Shown: positions 9,402 through 18,007 of the stretch, in pieces
Numbering within the stretch: the stretch's first letter is position 1
Layout of the letters: each line of letters begins with the position of its first letter
From: CAMDPA01 sp965223035
Lineage (GTDB): Bacteria; Pseudomonadota; Alphaproteobacteria; Rhizobiales; Hyphomicrobiaceae
Direction of reading: 5' to 3'
Length of the DNA stretch: 64,000 nucleotides
Assembly (NCBI GenBank): GCA_965223035.1
Contig: OZ244980.1
Coordinates: 2,852,001-2,916,000, forward strand
The notes under the pieces: model-generated
The model's database searches: none
Seen by the model: the letters and a program-made list of their open reading frames with translations, nothing else
Told to the model about the DNA's origin: nothing
Position numbers and translations under genes: made by a program

Positions 9402-10661
9402 ATGGCGGTGACCAGCGCGGCGGATGCGAAGAGTTGTAAGGCGCAACCGGGCTACGGCGCTGAACTCGCGCCGGGTGAGCGGGCGATGGCTGACTATGCC
9501 GCCAGCCGCATCGCGACCCGGGGCCGGGTTTTTCAGGAGCTGCCGTGCCTCACGCGAAGCCATGTGCAGCGCGACCGCGATCGCATTTTGCACGCCACGG
9601 CGTTCCGCCGGCTGATTCACAAAACACAAGTCTTTCTGTTTCACGAGGGGGACCACTACCGCACGCGGTTGACCCATAGCCTCGAGGTCGCCCAGATCGC
9701 CCGAACCATCGCCCGTCAACTGCGACTCGATGAAGATTTGGCAGAAGCCTTGGCGTTGGCACACGACTTGGGGCATCCGCCGTTCGGCCATGCCGGCGAA
9801 CGAGCGCTGGACGGCTTGATGACGGCGTGCGGCGGCTTCGATCATAACCTGCAGAGCTTCCGCATCGTCACCGGCCTCGAACGAAAATACGCGCACTTCG
9901 ACGGTCTCAATCTGTGTTGGGAGACCTTGGAAGGGCTGATCAAGCACAATGGGCCGCCAGCCGCTATTGGGCGGGATGGCCAGCCGATCAATCCGACGCT
10001 GGTGCACGCGCTTCGGCGTTTCAATGCTCAATTGGATCTGGAGCTTGATCGATACGCCTCGGCGGAAGCTCAAGTTGCAGCGCTGGCCGATGACATCGCA
10101 TGGATGACCCACGATATCGATGACGGCCAACGTGCCGGTTTGATCGGGCCGGCGGATCTGGAGGAGGTCCCATTGACGCGCGCTGCGCTGCAGGGCCTGC
10201 CTGGCAGATTGCTCGACGATGATGCGCGGCGCATCTATGAAGTGGTCCGACGATTGATCACGGAATTGATCGCCGATGCGGTCACGTTTTCCCGGGCGAG
10301 ATTCGCCGCCGTCGCTCCGCGCAGCGCGGAGCACATTCGCCGCTTGGACGCACCGATCATCGGATTTTCCACTGCGATGGCGGAGGAGTTGGCACGGTTG
10401 CGCGGCTTCCTTTTTGCGCGACTTTATCGTCATCCACGCGTGATCCGCATTATGGACGACGCACAGAACCTGATCCGCGATCTGGTTGCACGGTATCTGC
10501 GCAACCCGTTGGATATGCCGCCGGAATGGGCAAAAGCCACGCAAGCGGTCGATCAGCGGCGGCGGGCACGGCTGGTGGCGGATTTCGTGGCCGGCATGAC
10601 CGATCGCTATGCCATGGGCGAGCACCGTCGGCTGTTTGACGCTACGCCTGAATTGCGCTAG
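9402..10661 (+). CDS. dgt: Deoxyguanosinetriphosphate triphosphohydrolase-like protein
   Basis: A 419-aa HD-domain dNTP triphosphohydrolase, which cleaves dGTP or other dNTPs to the nucleoside and triphosphate. Metal ligands are visible: His92 in TRLTHSLEV and His121-Asp122 in AHDLGHPPFGH, with the conserved RDRDRILHATAFRRL before them. The ATG at 9402 was taken over a GTG at 9387. It lies just upstream of argS, as in many alphaproteobacteria. Substrate range is unverified. A 439-aa open frame on the opposite strand is a shadow of this gene. Confidence 0.92.
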   Translation: MAVTSAADAKSCKAQPGYGAELAPGERAMADYAASRIATRGRVFQELPCLTRSHVQRDRDRILHATAFRRLIHKTQVFLFHEGDHYRTRLTHSLEVAQIARTIARQLRLDEDLAEALALAHDLGHPPFGHAGERALDGLMTACGGFDHNLQSFRIVTGLERKYAHFDGLNLCWETLEGLIKHNGPPAAIGRDGQPINPTLVHALRRFNAQLDLELDRYASAEAQVAALADDIAWMTHDIDDGQRAGLIGPADLEEVPLTRAALQGLPGRLLDDDARRIYEVVRRLITELIADAVTFSRARFAAVAPRSAEHIRRLDAPIIGFSTAMAEELARLRGFLFARLYRHPRVIRIMDDAQNLIRDLVARYLRNPLDMPPEWAKATQAVDQRRRARLVADFVAGMTDRYAMGEHRRLFDATPELR

Positions 10662-10730
10662 CCCGCCGGCCATCGGCGGCAACACGGGCAATCGGGCCCG
10701 AACACCGGCCGCGCTGACAAGGCAACATCC

Positions 10731-12494
10731 ATGGATCCCTTCGCTGAAGCCCAGCAGCGAATTCTTGACGCCCTCGCCAGCCTGAAAAGCGACGGCAGAT
10801 TGCCCGCCGAACTAGCGCTCGACGTCGTTCAGGTGCCGGAAGAGCCGCGTGAAGCTGGCCACGGCGACATGGCCAGCAACGCGGCCTTAGTTCTGGCCAA
10901 GCCTGCGCGGCGAAAACCACGCGAGATCGCCGAGATGCTGGCCGAATTGCTCGGTCGAGCCGACGATGTCGCGCAGGTCGATGTGGCCGGTCCGGGATTT
11001 CTCAACCTGACGTTCGCTCCCGCGTTCTGGCACCAGGTCGTCACCAGCATCTTGACCGAGGGTGACGCCTTTGGGCGTAGCTCGCTCGGCGCCGGCCAGC
11101 GTGTGAACATCGAGTATGTCTCGGCCAACCCCACCGGCCCCATGCATATCGGCCATTGCCGCGGCGCCGTGTTCGGCGATGCGCTGGCCGGCCTGTTGGC
11201 CTTCGCCGGTTACACGGTCAGTCGGGAGTATTATGTCAACGATGCCGGCGGCCAAGTCGATAAGCTGGGGGCTTCCACCTGGCTCCGCTACCGGGAGGCG
11301 CTGGGCGAAACCATCGGCGACATTCCCGCCGGCCTTTACCCTGGCGATTATCTCAAGCCGATTGGGCAAGCCTTGGCGGAACGCTATCGCGATCGGTTGT
11401 TGAGCAAGGACGAAGACGAGCGACTGGCGATCTGCCGGCAGGCGGCGATCGACACGATGTTGGCTGAGATCAAGGACGATCTCAATCAGCTCGGCATCCG
11501 GCACGACGTGTTTTTCTCGGAACGGTCGTTGGTCGGTCCCAGCCAAGATCGGATCGCGGAAGCGATCGCGATCCTCGATGCCAAAGGCCTGATTTTCCGG
11601 GGCTCACTGCCGCGCCCCAGAGGCCATGACGATGAGGACTGGGAGGACCGCGAACAAACCCTGTTTCGCTCCACCGCGTTCGGCGACGATATGGACCGAG
11701 CGCTTGTGAAGTCCGATGGCAGCTACACCTATTTCGCCGGCGACGTCGGTTATCATCACGACAAGCTAAAACGAAACTTCGACCAATATATCAACGTTTT
11801 GGGCGCCGACCACGTGGGCTATATCCCACGGCTAAAAGCCATCGTTGCCGCGCTGTCCGACAACACGGCCAATTACACGACGCCGGTCTGCCAATTGGTC
11901 AAGGTGTTCCGCGACGGCGTCCCGGTGACGATGTCGAAGCGGGCCGGTACGTTTGTTGCCCTGCGCGATGTCGTGGATGAAGTCGGGCGTGATCCGGTGC
12001 GCTTCATGATGCTGACGCGCAAAAACGACAGCCCGATCGAATTTGACCTAAAAAAGGTGTTGGATCAATCGAAGGACAATCCGGTGTTCTATGTGCAGTA
12101 CGCGCATGCCCGTGCGGCCTCGGTTTTCCGAAATGTCGCTGTTGAATTGCCCAGTCTAGACATCGAGGCCATTGCGAGGGGAGATGTCGATCTTGAGCCG
12201 CTGAACGATGCTGGGGAATTGGAGATTCTTCGGCAGCTGGCGAAGTTCCCCCGGCTGATGGACGGCGCCGCGCGCGATCGCGAGCCGCATCGCATTACAT
12301 ACTACCTATACGACCTGGCCGCCCTGTTCCACCAGCAATGGAACCGAGGCTATGATTCGCCACAATTGCGCTTTATCCAAACTGATGACGCGAGATTGAC
12401 GCGTTCGCGATTGGCTTTGGTGGCTGCTGTTAAACGGGTGATATCCTCCGCACTTTTGGTGCTCGGGGTGCACGCACCGAACGAGTTGCGGTAA
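10731..12494 (+). CDS. argS: Arginyl-tRNA synthetase
   Basis: Class I synthetase charging tRNA-Arg (587 aa). It has the N-terminal additional domain, the HIGH motif at 139-142 in SANPTGPMHIGH, the VNDAGGQVDKL block, and MSKRAG in place of KMSKS, as is usual in ArgRS. The C-terminal all-alpha anticodon-binding domain begins with FYVQYAHARA. Length is typical. The next gene, a SPOR-domain protein, starts 45 bp downstream. Confidence 0.97.
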   Translation: MDPFAEAQQRILDALASLKSDGRLPAELALDVVQVPEEPREAGHGDMASNAALVLAKPARRKPREIAEMLAELLGRADDVAQVDVAGPGFLNLTFAPAFWHQVVTSILTEGDAFGRSSLGAGQRVNIEYVSANPTGPMHIGHCRGAVFGDALAGLLAFAGYTVSREYYVNDAGGQVDKLGASTWLRYREALGETIGDIPAGLYPGDYLKPIGQALAERYRDRLLSKDEDERLAICRQAAIDTMLAEIKDDLNQLGIRHDVFFSERSLVGPSQDRIAEAIAILDAKGLIFRGSLPRPRGHDDEDWEDREQTLFRSTAFGDDMDRALVKSDGSYTYFAGDVGYHHDKLKRNFDQYINVLGADHVGYIPRLKAIVAALSDNTANYTTPVCQLVKVFRDGVPVTMSKRAGTFVALRDVVDEVGRDPVRFMMLTRKNDSPIEFDLKKVLDQSKDNPVFYVQYAHARAASVFRNVAVELPSLDIEAIARGDVDLEPLNDAGELEILRQLAKFPRLMDGAARDREPHRITYYLYDLAALFHQQWNRGYDSPQLRFIQTDDARLTRSRLALVAAVKRVISSALLVLGVHAPNELR

Positions 12495-12539
12495 CGTCTG
12501 ATTCGACAGCATCGAAGCAATTTGGGGGTTGGACGATCC

Positions 12540-14345
12540 ATGTCAGGTTCACATGGTCAGAAGCCCCCGGCGCCGCCTCATTTGCACGGGCGTCAGCCGG
12601 GAGTGAACGCACAGCCGTTGGGATCGACACAGGATTGGTCGGCAATTCCGGCGGCACAACCGGGCCACGATCCGTACCGGGCTCGGCCAGCGGCGGTGCC
12701 GGCGGCCTTGAACCATCAACCGGTTGCGCAGCCGCTATCGTATCAGCGCTCGGCCCGACCGGAGGTGCAGCCCGCGATCGATACGCGACCGCAAGTCTGG
12801 CCTAGTCCGGGCGAACCACCGCAGGTTCCGCCGGCGCCAGCGCCGCAGCCTTCGTTTGACGCGTTTGGCCAAGCGCTGGGACGTGTAGCGAGCCCACGAC
12901 CGCCGCCGGTGGCTGAAGACCCACGGCAGATGGCGCCGCCGCCGCGTCTGGGAGGTCATGGTTATCATCAACCACCCCCCCCCATTCCGCAGCAGCCGGC
13001 CATGCGGCAAGCTCAGCCGGTCGCAGCGCAGCATGCCGATGGCGCAAGCGCGGCACATGTGGGCGCGCAGCAGGCTCATCCGGTGAGCTATGATCTCGGC
13101 CATTACGGGGCGGCCGATGCGGGGCCGAATTATCCGCAAGCCGCCCAGCAAACCCAGCAAGCTCAGCAAACCCAGCAAGCCCAGCACGCCCAGCAAGCTC
13201 AACACCATCCGCATCACCTGGGACATGTCGGGCATGACCCCTATGCCCCTGATCAGTGGGCGGCCCATCCGCAGTCAATGCAGGGTCAGATGCCGGCCCA
13301 TGCGGCCCACCCCCACCAGGTGGCTGACTATGGTGCGGGGTTCGACGTGCCAGCAGCGCAGCTGGACGAGCAGCTGCCGGTCGGCCAGTACAGCGAATAC
13401 GATGACGAATACGACGACGAAGACGATGAGCCGCGCAGTGGCCGGCGCTGGCTGATCGTCGCCGCGTTGGTCGGCTCCATCGGTGTCGGCGCAGGGATGG
13501 CGTATGCCTACAAGGCGCTGTTCTCGCCATCGACCGGCGAACGGGTGCAAGTGGTCAAGGCGTCGAAGTCGCCGACCAAGACTGCGCCCAAGAATCCGGG
13601 CGGCCGGCGGTTTGAGAACGCCGATAATAAGTTCATGAACCGGCTCGACAGCAGCGGTGTGCGACGCGTGCAAACCGTGGCCGTTGGCAAGGACAGCGCC
13701 ACCTCTCCGGCATCATCGGGGATTGGATCGCTGACGCAAGCTGAGACGGCGCCCGGTGGCAGTTTGCCGGGCATGACAATCGTCGGCGGTGGACCGGGCG
13801 GTCCGATCGGATCGCAGGCGCCAGCCGTCGGCCAGGCAAATCCTCAGGTGCCGCCACTTCCGCCCTTGCCGCCGCCACCTTCGGAGCCGGCAGCCAAGCC
13901 GCCGCAGTCGGCACCAACGCGCGCCAGTGTGACGCCCCCGGCCAAACCTGTGCGACCGGCGCCGCGCAGAACGGCGGCAGTTACACCGTCGCCCCCACCA
14001 GCGCGGTCCGCACCCGTCAACCGCGCGGCGCGTGCGACCGCCGCCCGGACTTCCACGCCGTCGACGACCGCGCGTTCAGCCACCGGCTATGTGGCGGTTT
14101 TGGGCTACAGAAAGAGCCAGCTTGACGCGATGAAAATGTTGGCCGACCTGCAGCAGCGGTACGCGCTGTTGCAGAGCAAGCGCATGAAGGTGGTGGCCTC
14201 CGACCAAAGCAAGCGCGGTCTCGGGATGATTTATCGCGTGGTCGTTGGTCCGCCTGCGACGATTGCGACTGCCCGTGGGGTCTGCGCTGAATTGGGCAAG
14301 GCGGGACTACCCTCGGGCGGGTGCTACACGATGCGCGGCCGCTGA
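12540..14345 (+). CDS. SPOR-domain membrane protein of the argS-nagZ cluster
   Basis: A 601-aa bitopic protein. Residues 1 to about 300 are low-complexity, rich in Pro, Gln, His and Ala, ending in a very acidic patch (YDDEYDDEDDEP). One membrane helix follows (about 303-328, WLIVAALVGSIGVGAGMAYAY), then a Pro/Ala/Thr-rich periplasmic linker and a C-terminal SPOR domain (about 515-601), which in known proteins binds denuded peptidoglycan glycans at the septum. The ATG at 12540 has a GGGGTTGGA stretch upstream. The cytoplasmic part contains a nine-C tract (12975-12983) and a Gln-rich repeat (13140-13205). A role in cell division is inferred from the SPOR domain. Confidence 0.87.
   Translation: MSGSHGQKPPAPPHLHGRQPGVNAQPLGSTQDWSAIPAAQPGHDPYRARPAAVPAALNHQPVAQPLSYQRSARPEVQPAIDTRPQVWPSPGEPPQVPPAPAPQPSFDAFGQALGRVASPRPPPVAEDPRQMAPPPRLGGHGYHQPPPPIPQQPAMRQAQPVAAQHADGASAAHVGAQQAHPVSYDLGHYGAADAGPNYPQAAQQTQQAQQTQQAQHAQQAQHHPHHLGHVGHDPYAPDQWAAHPQSMQGQMPAHAAHPHQVADYGAGFDVPAAQLDEQLPVGQYSEYDDEYDDEDDEPRSGRRWLIVAALVGSIGVGAGMAYAYKALFSPSTGERVQVVKASKSPTKTAPKNPGGRRFENADNKFMNRLDSSGVRRVQTVAVGKDSATSPASSGIGSLTQAETAPGGSLPGMTIVGGGPGGPIGSQAPAVGQANPQVPPLPPLPPPPSEPAAKPPQSAPTRASVTPPAKPVRPAPRRTAAVTPSPPPARSAPVNRAARATAARTSTPSTTARSATGYVAVLGYRKSQLDAMKMLADLQQRYALLQSKRMKVVASDQSKRGLGMIYRVVVGPPATIATARGVCAELGKAGLPSGGCYTMRGR
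13140..13205 (+). repeat. In-frame CAGCAA-type repeat in the SPOR gene
   Basis: Imperfect repetition of CAGCAAACC/CAGCAAGCT units encodes a run of Gln with Thr and Ala (AQQTQQAQQTQQAQ...). The unit length is a multiple of three, so expansion or contraction would keep the frame. Confidence 0.75.
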
Positions 14346-14395
14346 AACGTTTCAGTGTTGGCTGGAACCATCCCGCTCCCCGGGCCCGGGCATCC
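14344..14395 (+). repeat. Family B dispersed repeat, copy B2 (truncated)
   Basis: Starts right at the SPOR gene stop codon with GAAACGTTTCAGTGTTGGC, continues TGGAACCATCCCGCTCCC and stops in a CCCGGGCCCGGG stretch. Only the first third of the family B unit is present; a family A copy follows directly. Confidence 0.7.
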
Positions 14396-14399
14396 CGCA

Positions 14400-14531
14400 G
14401 CATCGTGCCTTCAATGGCAACCGCATGGCCGGTTTCTATTGAAGGCATAACGATGATCGCCCTTAAAGTGGTGAGCAATGTTCTGCTTTTCATCGGGATC
14501 GTTGCGAAGCCGATGAAAGGCAGGTTGCTCT
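14400..14531 (+). repeat. Family A dispersed hairpin repeat, compound copy
   Basis: Two hairpins joined by the conserved linker, between the SPOR gene and nagZ. The first is 14408-14445 (arms CCTTCAATGG and its near complement TATTGAAGG). The linker reads GATGATCGCCCTTAAAGTGG, and the second hairpin ends in GGCAGGTTGCTCT. This copy and the family B fragment before it make up most of the 309 bp between the two genes. Confidence 0.8.
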
Positions 14532-14654
14532 CGATCGTTCGGCACCCTCAAATCTGCGTGTCGTGCGAGCAGCGGCGCCGTCACCTGTCGCCACCGCCCG
14601 GTCGTCGTGGCATACGCACGGTGATGACAGAGGTGGGCGGGAGGCATTGCAGTC

Positions 14655-15695
14655 ATGCGTAAAGCTTTCATCGCCGGGCTTGCCGGGCCGTCGCTGCTGG
14701 ATGACGAGCACGCTTTCTTGGCCGAGACGCGCCCGGCTGGCATCATCCTGTTTGCGCGCAACTGCGCCAGCCCTGATCAGCTCCGCAGACTGATCCAGCA
14801 GGCGCGTTCGGCGATCGGTTGCACAGATGTCCTGGTTCTGATCGACCAGGAGGGTGGCCGCGTCAGGCGGTTGAAGCCACCGTATTGGCGGGAGCAACCA
14901 GCGGCGGCGGCGTTCGCTCGACTGTATCAGTTGGACCGGGTGCGCGGGCTTCTCATCGCGCGGCTGGCGGCCCAATTGATCGCGCAGGATCTGCGCGCTG
15001 TGGGCATCAACACCAACTGCGCGCCAGTGCTCGATCTTGCCGTGCCCGGTGCTCATGCGATCATCGGTGATCGGGCCTATGGGCAAACGCCGCAAGCGGT
15101 GGCCGAGTTGGGGCGCGCGGTTGCCGAGGGCTATCTCGCCGGAGGCGTGCTTCCGATCATCAAGCACATCCCCGGACATGGTCGGGCCCTGGTCGACAGC
15201 CACGAGGCGCTGCCCGAGGTGCGGGAGGCTCGGTCGGTATTGGGCGAGACGGACTTCGCGGCATTCCGGGCCTTGGCCGATCTGCCGGCGGCCATGACCG
15301 CGCACATCATCTACCACGCTGTTGACCCGTCGCAGCCGGCCAGCACCTCGCCGCGGGTGACCGCAGAGGTGATTCGCGCAGAGATCGGCTTTGACGGATT
15401 GTTGATCAGCGACGACATCGGCATGCGTGCGCTGAGCGGTGATTTTGCGGGCCGCGCGCGAGCGGTGATCGCGGCCGGCAGCGACATTGTTCTGCATTGC
15501 AGTGGGTGTTTGAGCGAGGCGCGAGCGGTGTCGGCCGCGGTCCCGGCGCTTTTTGGAAAAGCCTTGTCGCGCTTCAATCGGGCGATTGAGGCATGTGCTG
15601 ACCCCCGAAGTTTTGATGTTGCCGAAGCCGAGGCGGCGATGTGCGCGGCGCTAGAACATCGCGCCTTTCATCGGGATCGCTCCAATTCCGATTAA
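14655..15695 (+). CDS. nagZ: Beta-N-acetylhexosaminidase (peptidoglycan recycling)
   Basis: Cytoplasmic family-3 glycoside hydrolase (346 aa) that removes N-acetylglucosamine from anhydromuropeptides during cell-wall recycling. KHIPGHGRA is at 170-178 with the flexible-loop Asp181/His183 pair, and the nucleophile lies in ISDDIGM (251-257). The ATG at 14655 begins the family-typical MRKAFIAGLAG. The last 13 residues (EHRAFHRDRSNSD) and the TAA stop are encoded by a family A repeat (15654-15712), so the C-terminus looks replaced or extended by the repeat. It is followed by scpA in the usual order. Confidence 0.93.
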   Translation: MRKAFIAGLAGPSLLDDEHAFLAETRPAGIILFARNCASPDQLRRLIQQARSAIGCTDVLVLIDQEGGRVRRLKPPYWREQPAAAAFARLYQLDRVRGLLIARLAAQLIAQDLRAVGINTNCAPVLDLAVPGAHAIIGDRAYGQTPQAVAELGRAVAEGYLAGGVLPIIKHIPGHGRALVDSHEALPEVREARSVLGETDFAAFRALADLPAAMTAHIIYHAVDPSQPASTSPRVTAEVIRAEIGFDGLLISDDIGMRALSGDFAGRARAVIAAGSDIVLHCSGCLSEARAVSAAVPALFGKALSRFNRAIEACADPRSFDVAEAEAAMCAALEHRAFHRDRSNSD

Positions 15696-15712
15696 AGGCA
15701 GGTTGCTCTAGA
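15654..15712 (+). repeat. Family A dispersed hairpin repeat overlapping the nagZ 3' end
   Basis: ATCGCGCCTTTCATCGGGAT ... TCCGATTAAAGGCAGGTTGCTCTAG, lacking only the first bases of the consensus. It supplies the nagZ stop codon (15693-15695) inside its second arm. Confidence 0.85.
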
Positions 15713-15844
15713 GGCGGCCGCCAGTGCCCGCCAATGAATTGACGCGACAGGCAAAACACGCCAGCTTGTCGGCACGTGAGTCGATTGCAATCATCCGTGT
15801 CTAATGACATCTGGTCGTGCCTGGTGGGGTGCGATTGACCGGCT

Positions 15845-16792
15845 GTGCGGGCGGACCCAGCGGGCGCGAACAACAACGAGAAGGTGAGACCGATTAGCGC
15901 GCAACCCACAAACGATGCCGGGCAGCAGCCGGCGCAGACCGCAGGCCAGCCGACCGAGGCGGGCGCCGACGGGTGGGAGCTGCCGCTCGGTGAGCGGGTC
16001 GCCCAGGGTGGCGAGGATGGCGCGTTACTGATCGACATCGACGGTTATTCCGGCCCGCTCGATTTGCTGCTGGCCTTGGCCCGCACACATAAGGTCGACC
16101 TTAGCCGGCTTTCGGTGCTGGCGCTGGCCGAGCAGTATCTTGCCTTTATCGCTGAGGCCAAGCGGCTCAATCTGGAGATTGCAGCAGATTATTTGGTGAT
16201 GGCGGCATGGTTGGCGTTCTTGAAATCTCGATTGTTGCTGCCCAAAGAGCGCGAAGACGTCGCGGAGCCGTCCGGCGAGGAGTTAGCGGCGCGCTTGGCG
16301 TTTCGTCTGCAGCGATTGGAGGCGATGCGTCGGGCCGCGGCAGACTTGATGACCCGGAACCGGCTGGGGCTGCATGTCTTTGGGCGGGGTTGTCCAGAGC
16401 CCGTCCGCAATGTTCGAGAAACCACCTACACCGCTGATATCGTCGACTTGTTGAAGGCCTACGCCCGGCAGCGGGTGCAAAACGTCAAGACGGTGCACGT
16501 CGTCAAGCGCCGGACGGTGTGGTCGATCAAGGAGGCACGAACCCGGCTGGAGCGGCTGATGGGGGAGGTGGCGTCAAATTGGCGTCAGCTTGATGACTTC
16601 ATCAGCACCTATCTGGAGCTCGATCATGGCGACCTCGAGCCAGGGTTGGGTCGGACTGTGCGCGCCAGCTCGTTCGGAGCCAGCTTGGAAATGGCCCGCG
16701 AAGGGCTGGTCGAAATCCGCCAAGAGGTTCCATTCGGTCCCATCTACATGCGCCGCAAGGAGCGCGGGTCGGACTGGGAGCCCGTCGGCTGA
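15845..16792 (+). CDS. scpA: Segregation and condensation protein A (kleisin)
   Basis: Kleisin subunit of the SMC-ScpAB condensin complex (315 aa). The N-terminal SMC-binding part contains DIDGYSGPLDLLLALARTHKVDL and the following hydrophobic helices. A charged middle and a C-terminal winged-helix part end in the family-like PFGPIYMRRK. The GTG at 15845 gives a poorly conserved leader of about 60 residues; another GTG at 15884 follows GAGAAG and is an equally possible start. It sits between nagZ and scpB, the standard alphaproteobacterial order. Confidence 0.9.
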   Translation: MRADPAGANNNEKVRPISAQPTNDAGQQPAQTAGQPTEAGADGWELPLGERVAQGGEDGALLIDIDGYSGPLDLLLALARTHKVDLSRLSVLALAEQYLAFIAEAKRLNLEIAADYLVMAAWLAFLKSRLLLPKEREDVAEPSGEELAARLAFRLQRLEAMRRAAADLMTRNRLGLHVFGRGCPEPVRNVRETTYTADIVDLLKAYARQRVQNVKTVHVVKRRTVWSIKEARTRLERLMGEVASNWRQLDDFISTYLELDHGDLEPGLGRTVRASSFGASLEMAREGLVEIRQEVPFGPIYMRRKERGSDWEPVG

Positions 16793-16828
16793 AACTTGGT
16801 TGCGCGTAGCAACGAAAAAGGAGGGGAT

Positions 16829-17788
16829 ATGGGTCCACCTCGCTTGACGGTGGTTCATGATGCGACCGCTGGGCCGGAGGTTGCTGAACCGTCCGGCCAT
16901 CCTTCAAGGCGCGCTGACGGCTCCGCGATGGCGTCCGATCAGGTGCAAGCGTCAATGCCGCCTCACGACGCTGGCTCGTCGTCGCCGGTGCATGAGTTGC
17001 TGGCCAGCATCGAGGCTGGCGCCACCGACGAGCGTCGCGAACGGTTGCGGGTCATCGAAGCCTTGATCTTTGCTGCCGCGGAGCCCGTCGGCGTTGCCGA
17101 GCTGGCCGATCGGACCAAGCTCAGCGCCGACGACGTTGCTCATTTGCTGGATGAGCTCATGGCGGACTATGCCGGCCGCGGCGTCAATCTGGTCAGGGTT
17201 GCCGGGAAGTGGACGTTCAGAACGGCTGATGATCTCGCCTATGTTCTGGAGCGCCAAACCACGGAGCAGCGACGGCTGTCTAAGGCGGCGCTGGAGACGC
17301 TCGCGATCATCGCCTATCACCAGCCCGTCACCCGAGCTGAGATCGAGGACATTCGCGGCGTCATGATCTCGAAGGGGACGCTGGACGTGCTGATCGAATG
17401 CGGCTGGATCAGACCGCGCGGTCGGCGCCGCGCGCCAGGCAAGCCGCTGACCTACGGAACCACCTCGGCGTTCCTGCAACACTTCGGTCTGGACAGCATC
17501 AAGGATTTGCCCGGGCTGGCCGATCTCAAGAGTGCGGGACTGTTGGATGCCGATCTTCCGCCGGACTTCAAGGTGCCGTCACCGGCCGACGTGGCGGCGC
17601 TGATGCCGGATGAGCTGCCGCTGGAGGCCGGCGATGAGGCGGAGGACGGCGCCGATGACGCGCTAGAACTCGATGGTGACGTGGGCGACGACGACGGCGA
17701 GTTGGAGCGGGACGCCGACGCGCACGATGATTGTGCACACAAGGAGGCCCACGCCGGGATTGAAGGGGATGGGCCAGTCGCCCAATGA
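16829..17788 (+). CDS. scpB: Segregation and condensation protein B
   Basis: ScpB, the winged-helix partner of ScpA in condensin. The conserved tandem winged-helix core covers about residues 60-240, with LRVIEALIFAAAEPV, KAALETLAIIAYHQPVTRAEIEDIRG and GRRRAPGKPLTYGTT. It is longer than usual (319 aa) because of an N-terminal tail of about 55 residues and a strongly acidic C-terminus. The ATG at 16829 has an excellent AAGGAGGGG just upstream and was chosen over a TTG at 16796. In related genomes tatABC often follows, but here the next gene is convergent tgt. Confidence 0.92.
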   Translation: MGPPRLTVVHDATAGPEVAEPSGHPSRRADGSAMASDQVQASMPPHDAGSSSPVHELLASIEAGATDERRERLRVIEALIFAAAEPVGVAELADRTKLSADDVAHLLDELMADYAGRGVNLVRVAGKWTFRTADDLAYVLERQTTEQRRLSKAALETLAIIAYHQPVTRAEIEDIRGVMISKGTLDVLIECGWIRPRGRRRAPGKPLTYGTTSAFLQHFGLDSIKDLPGLADLKSAGLLDADLPPDFKVPSPADVAALMPDELPLEAGDEAEDGADDALELDGDVGDDDGELERDADAHDDCAHKEAHAGIEGDGPVAQ

Positions 17789-17850
17789 CATGAAGCTTGC
17801 TCCTGAAGTGGGAAGCAATCTGCTTTGATCGGGCTCCTCCCGACGGCGAT

Positions 17851-17912
17851 TAGATCATCGCGCCTTTAATCGGAACCGCAAAGCCGGTTCCGATTAAAGG
17901 CAGGTTGCTCTA
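17851..17912 (+). repeat. Family A dispersed hairpin repeat
   Basis: A clean single copy between the convergent scpB and tgt genes: TAGATCATCGCGCC, then arms TTTAATCGGAACCG and CGGTTCCGATTAAA, then GGCAGGTTGCTCTA. A degenerate piece (GAAGCAATCTGC..GATCGGG) precedes it. Its position between converging genes would suit a bidirectional terminator, but it has no U-run. Confidence 0.88.
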
Positions 17913-18007
17913 AAAGCAAGTTGCTCCGGCGTTTGATCGTACCTTGCGGCAACAGACAGCCAGCCGACGCGTCGTCGCCGATCAGCGAGGCCGTCGGGCG
18001 ACGGACC

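Noticed and set aside
9372..10691. A 439-aa open frame on the minus strand opposite dgt
   Set aside because: It lies fully antisense to dgt, has no recognisable domain and reflects the codon bias of a GC-rich gene on the other strand.
14490..15497. A 335-aa minus-strand open frame opposite nagZ
   Set aside because: Shadow of nagZ; no conserved motif.
17851..17912. Family A hairpins taken simply as Rho-independent terminators
   Set aside because: They lack a U-run, and several copies lie between divergent genes or upstream of genes, so termination cannot be their common role.
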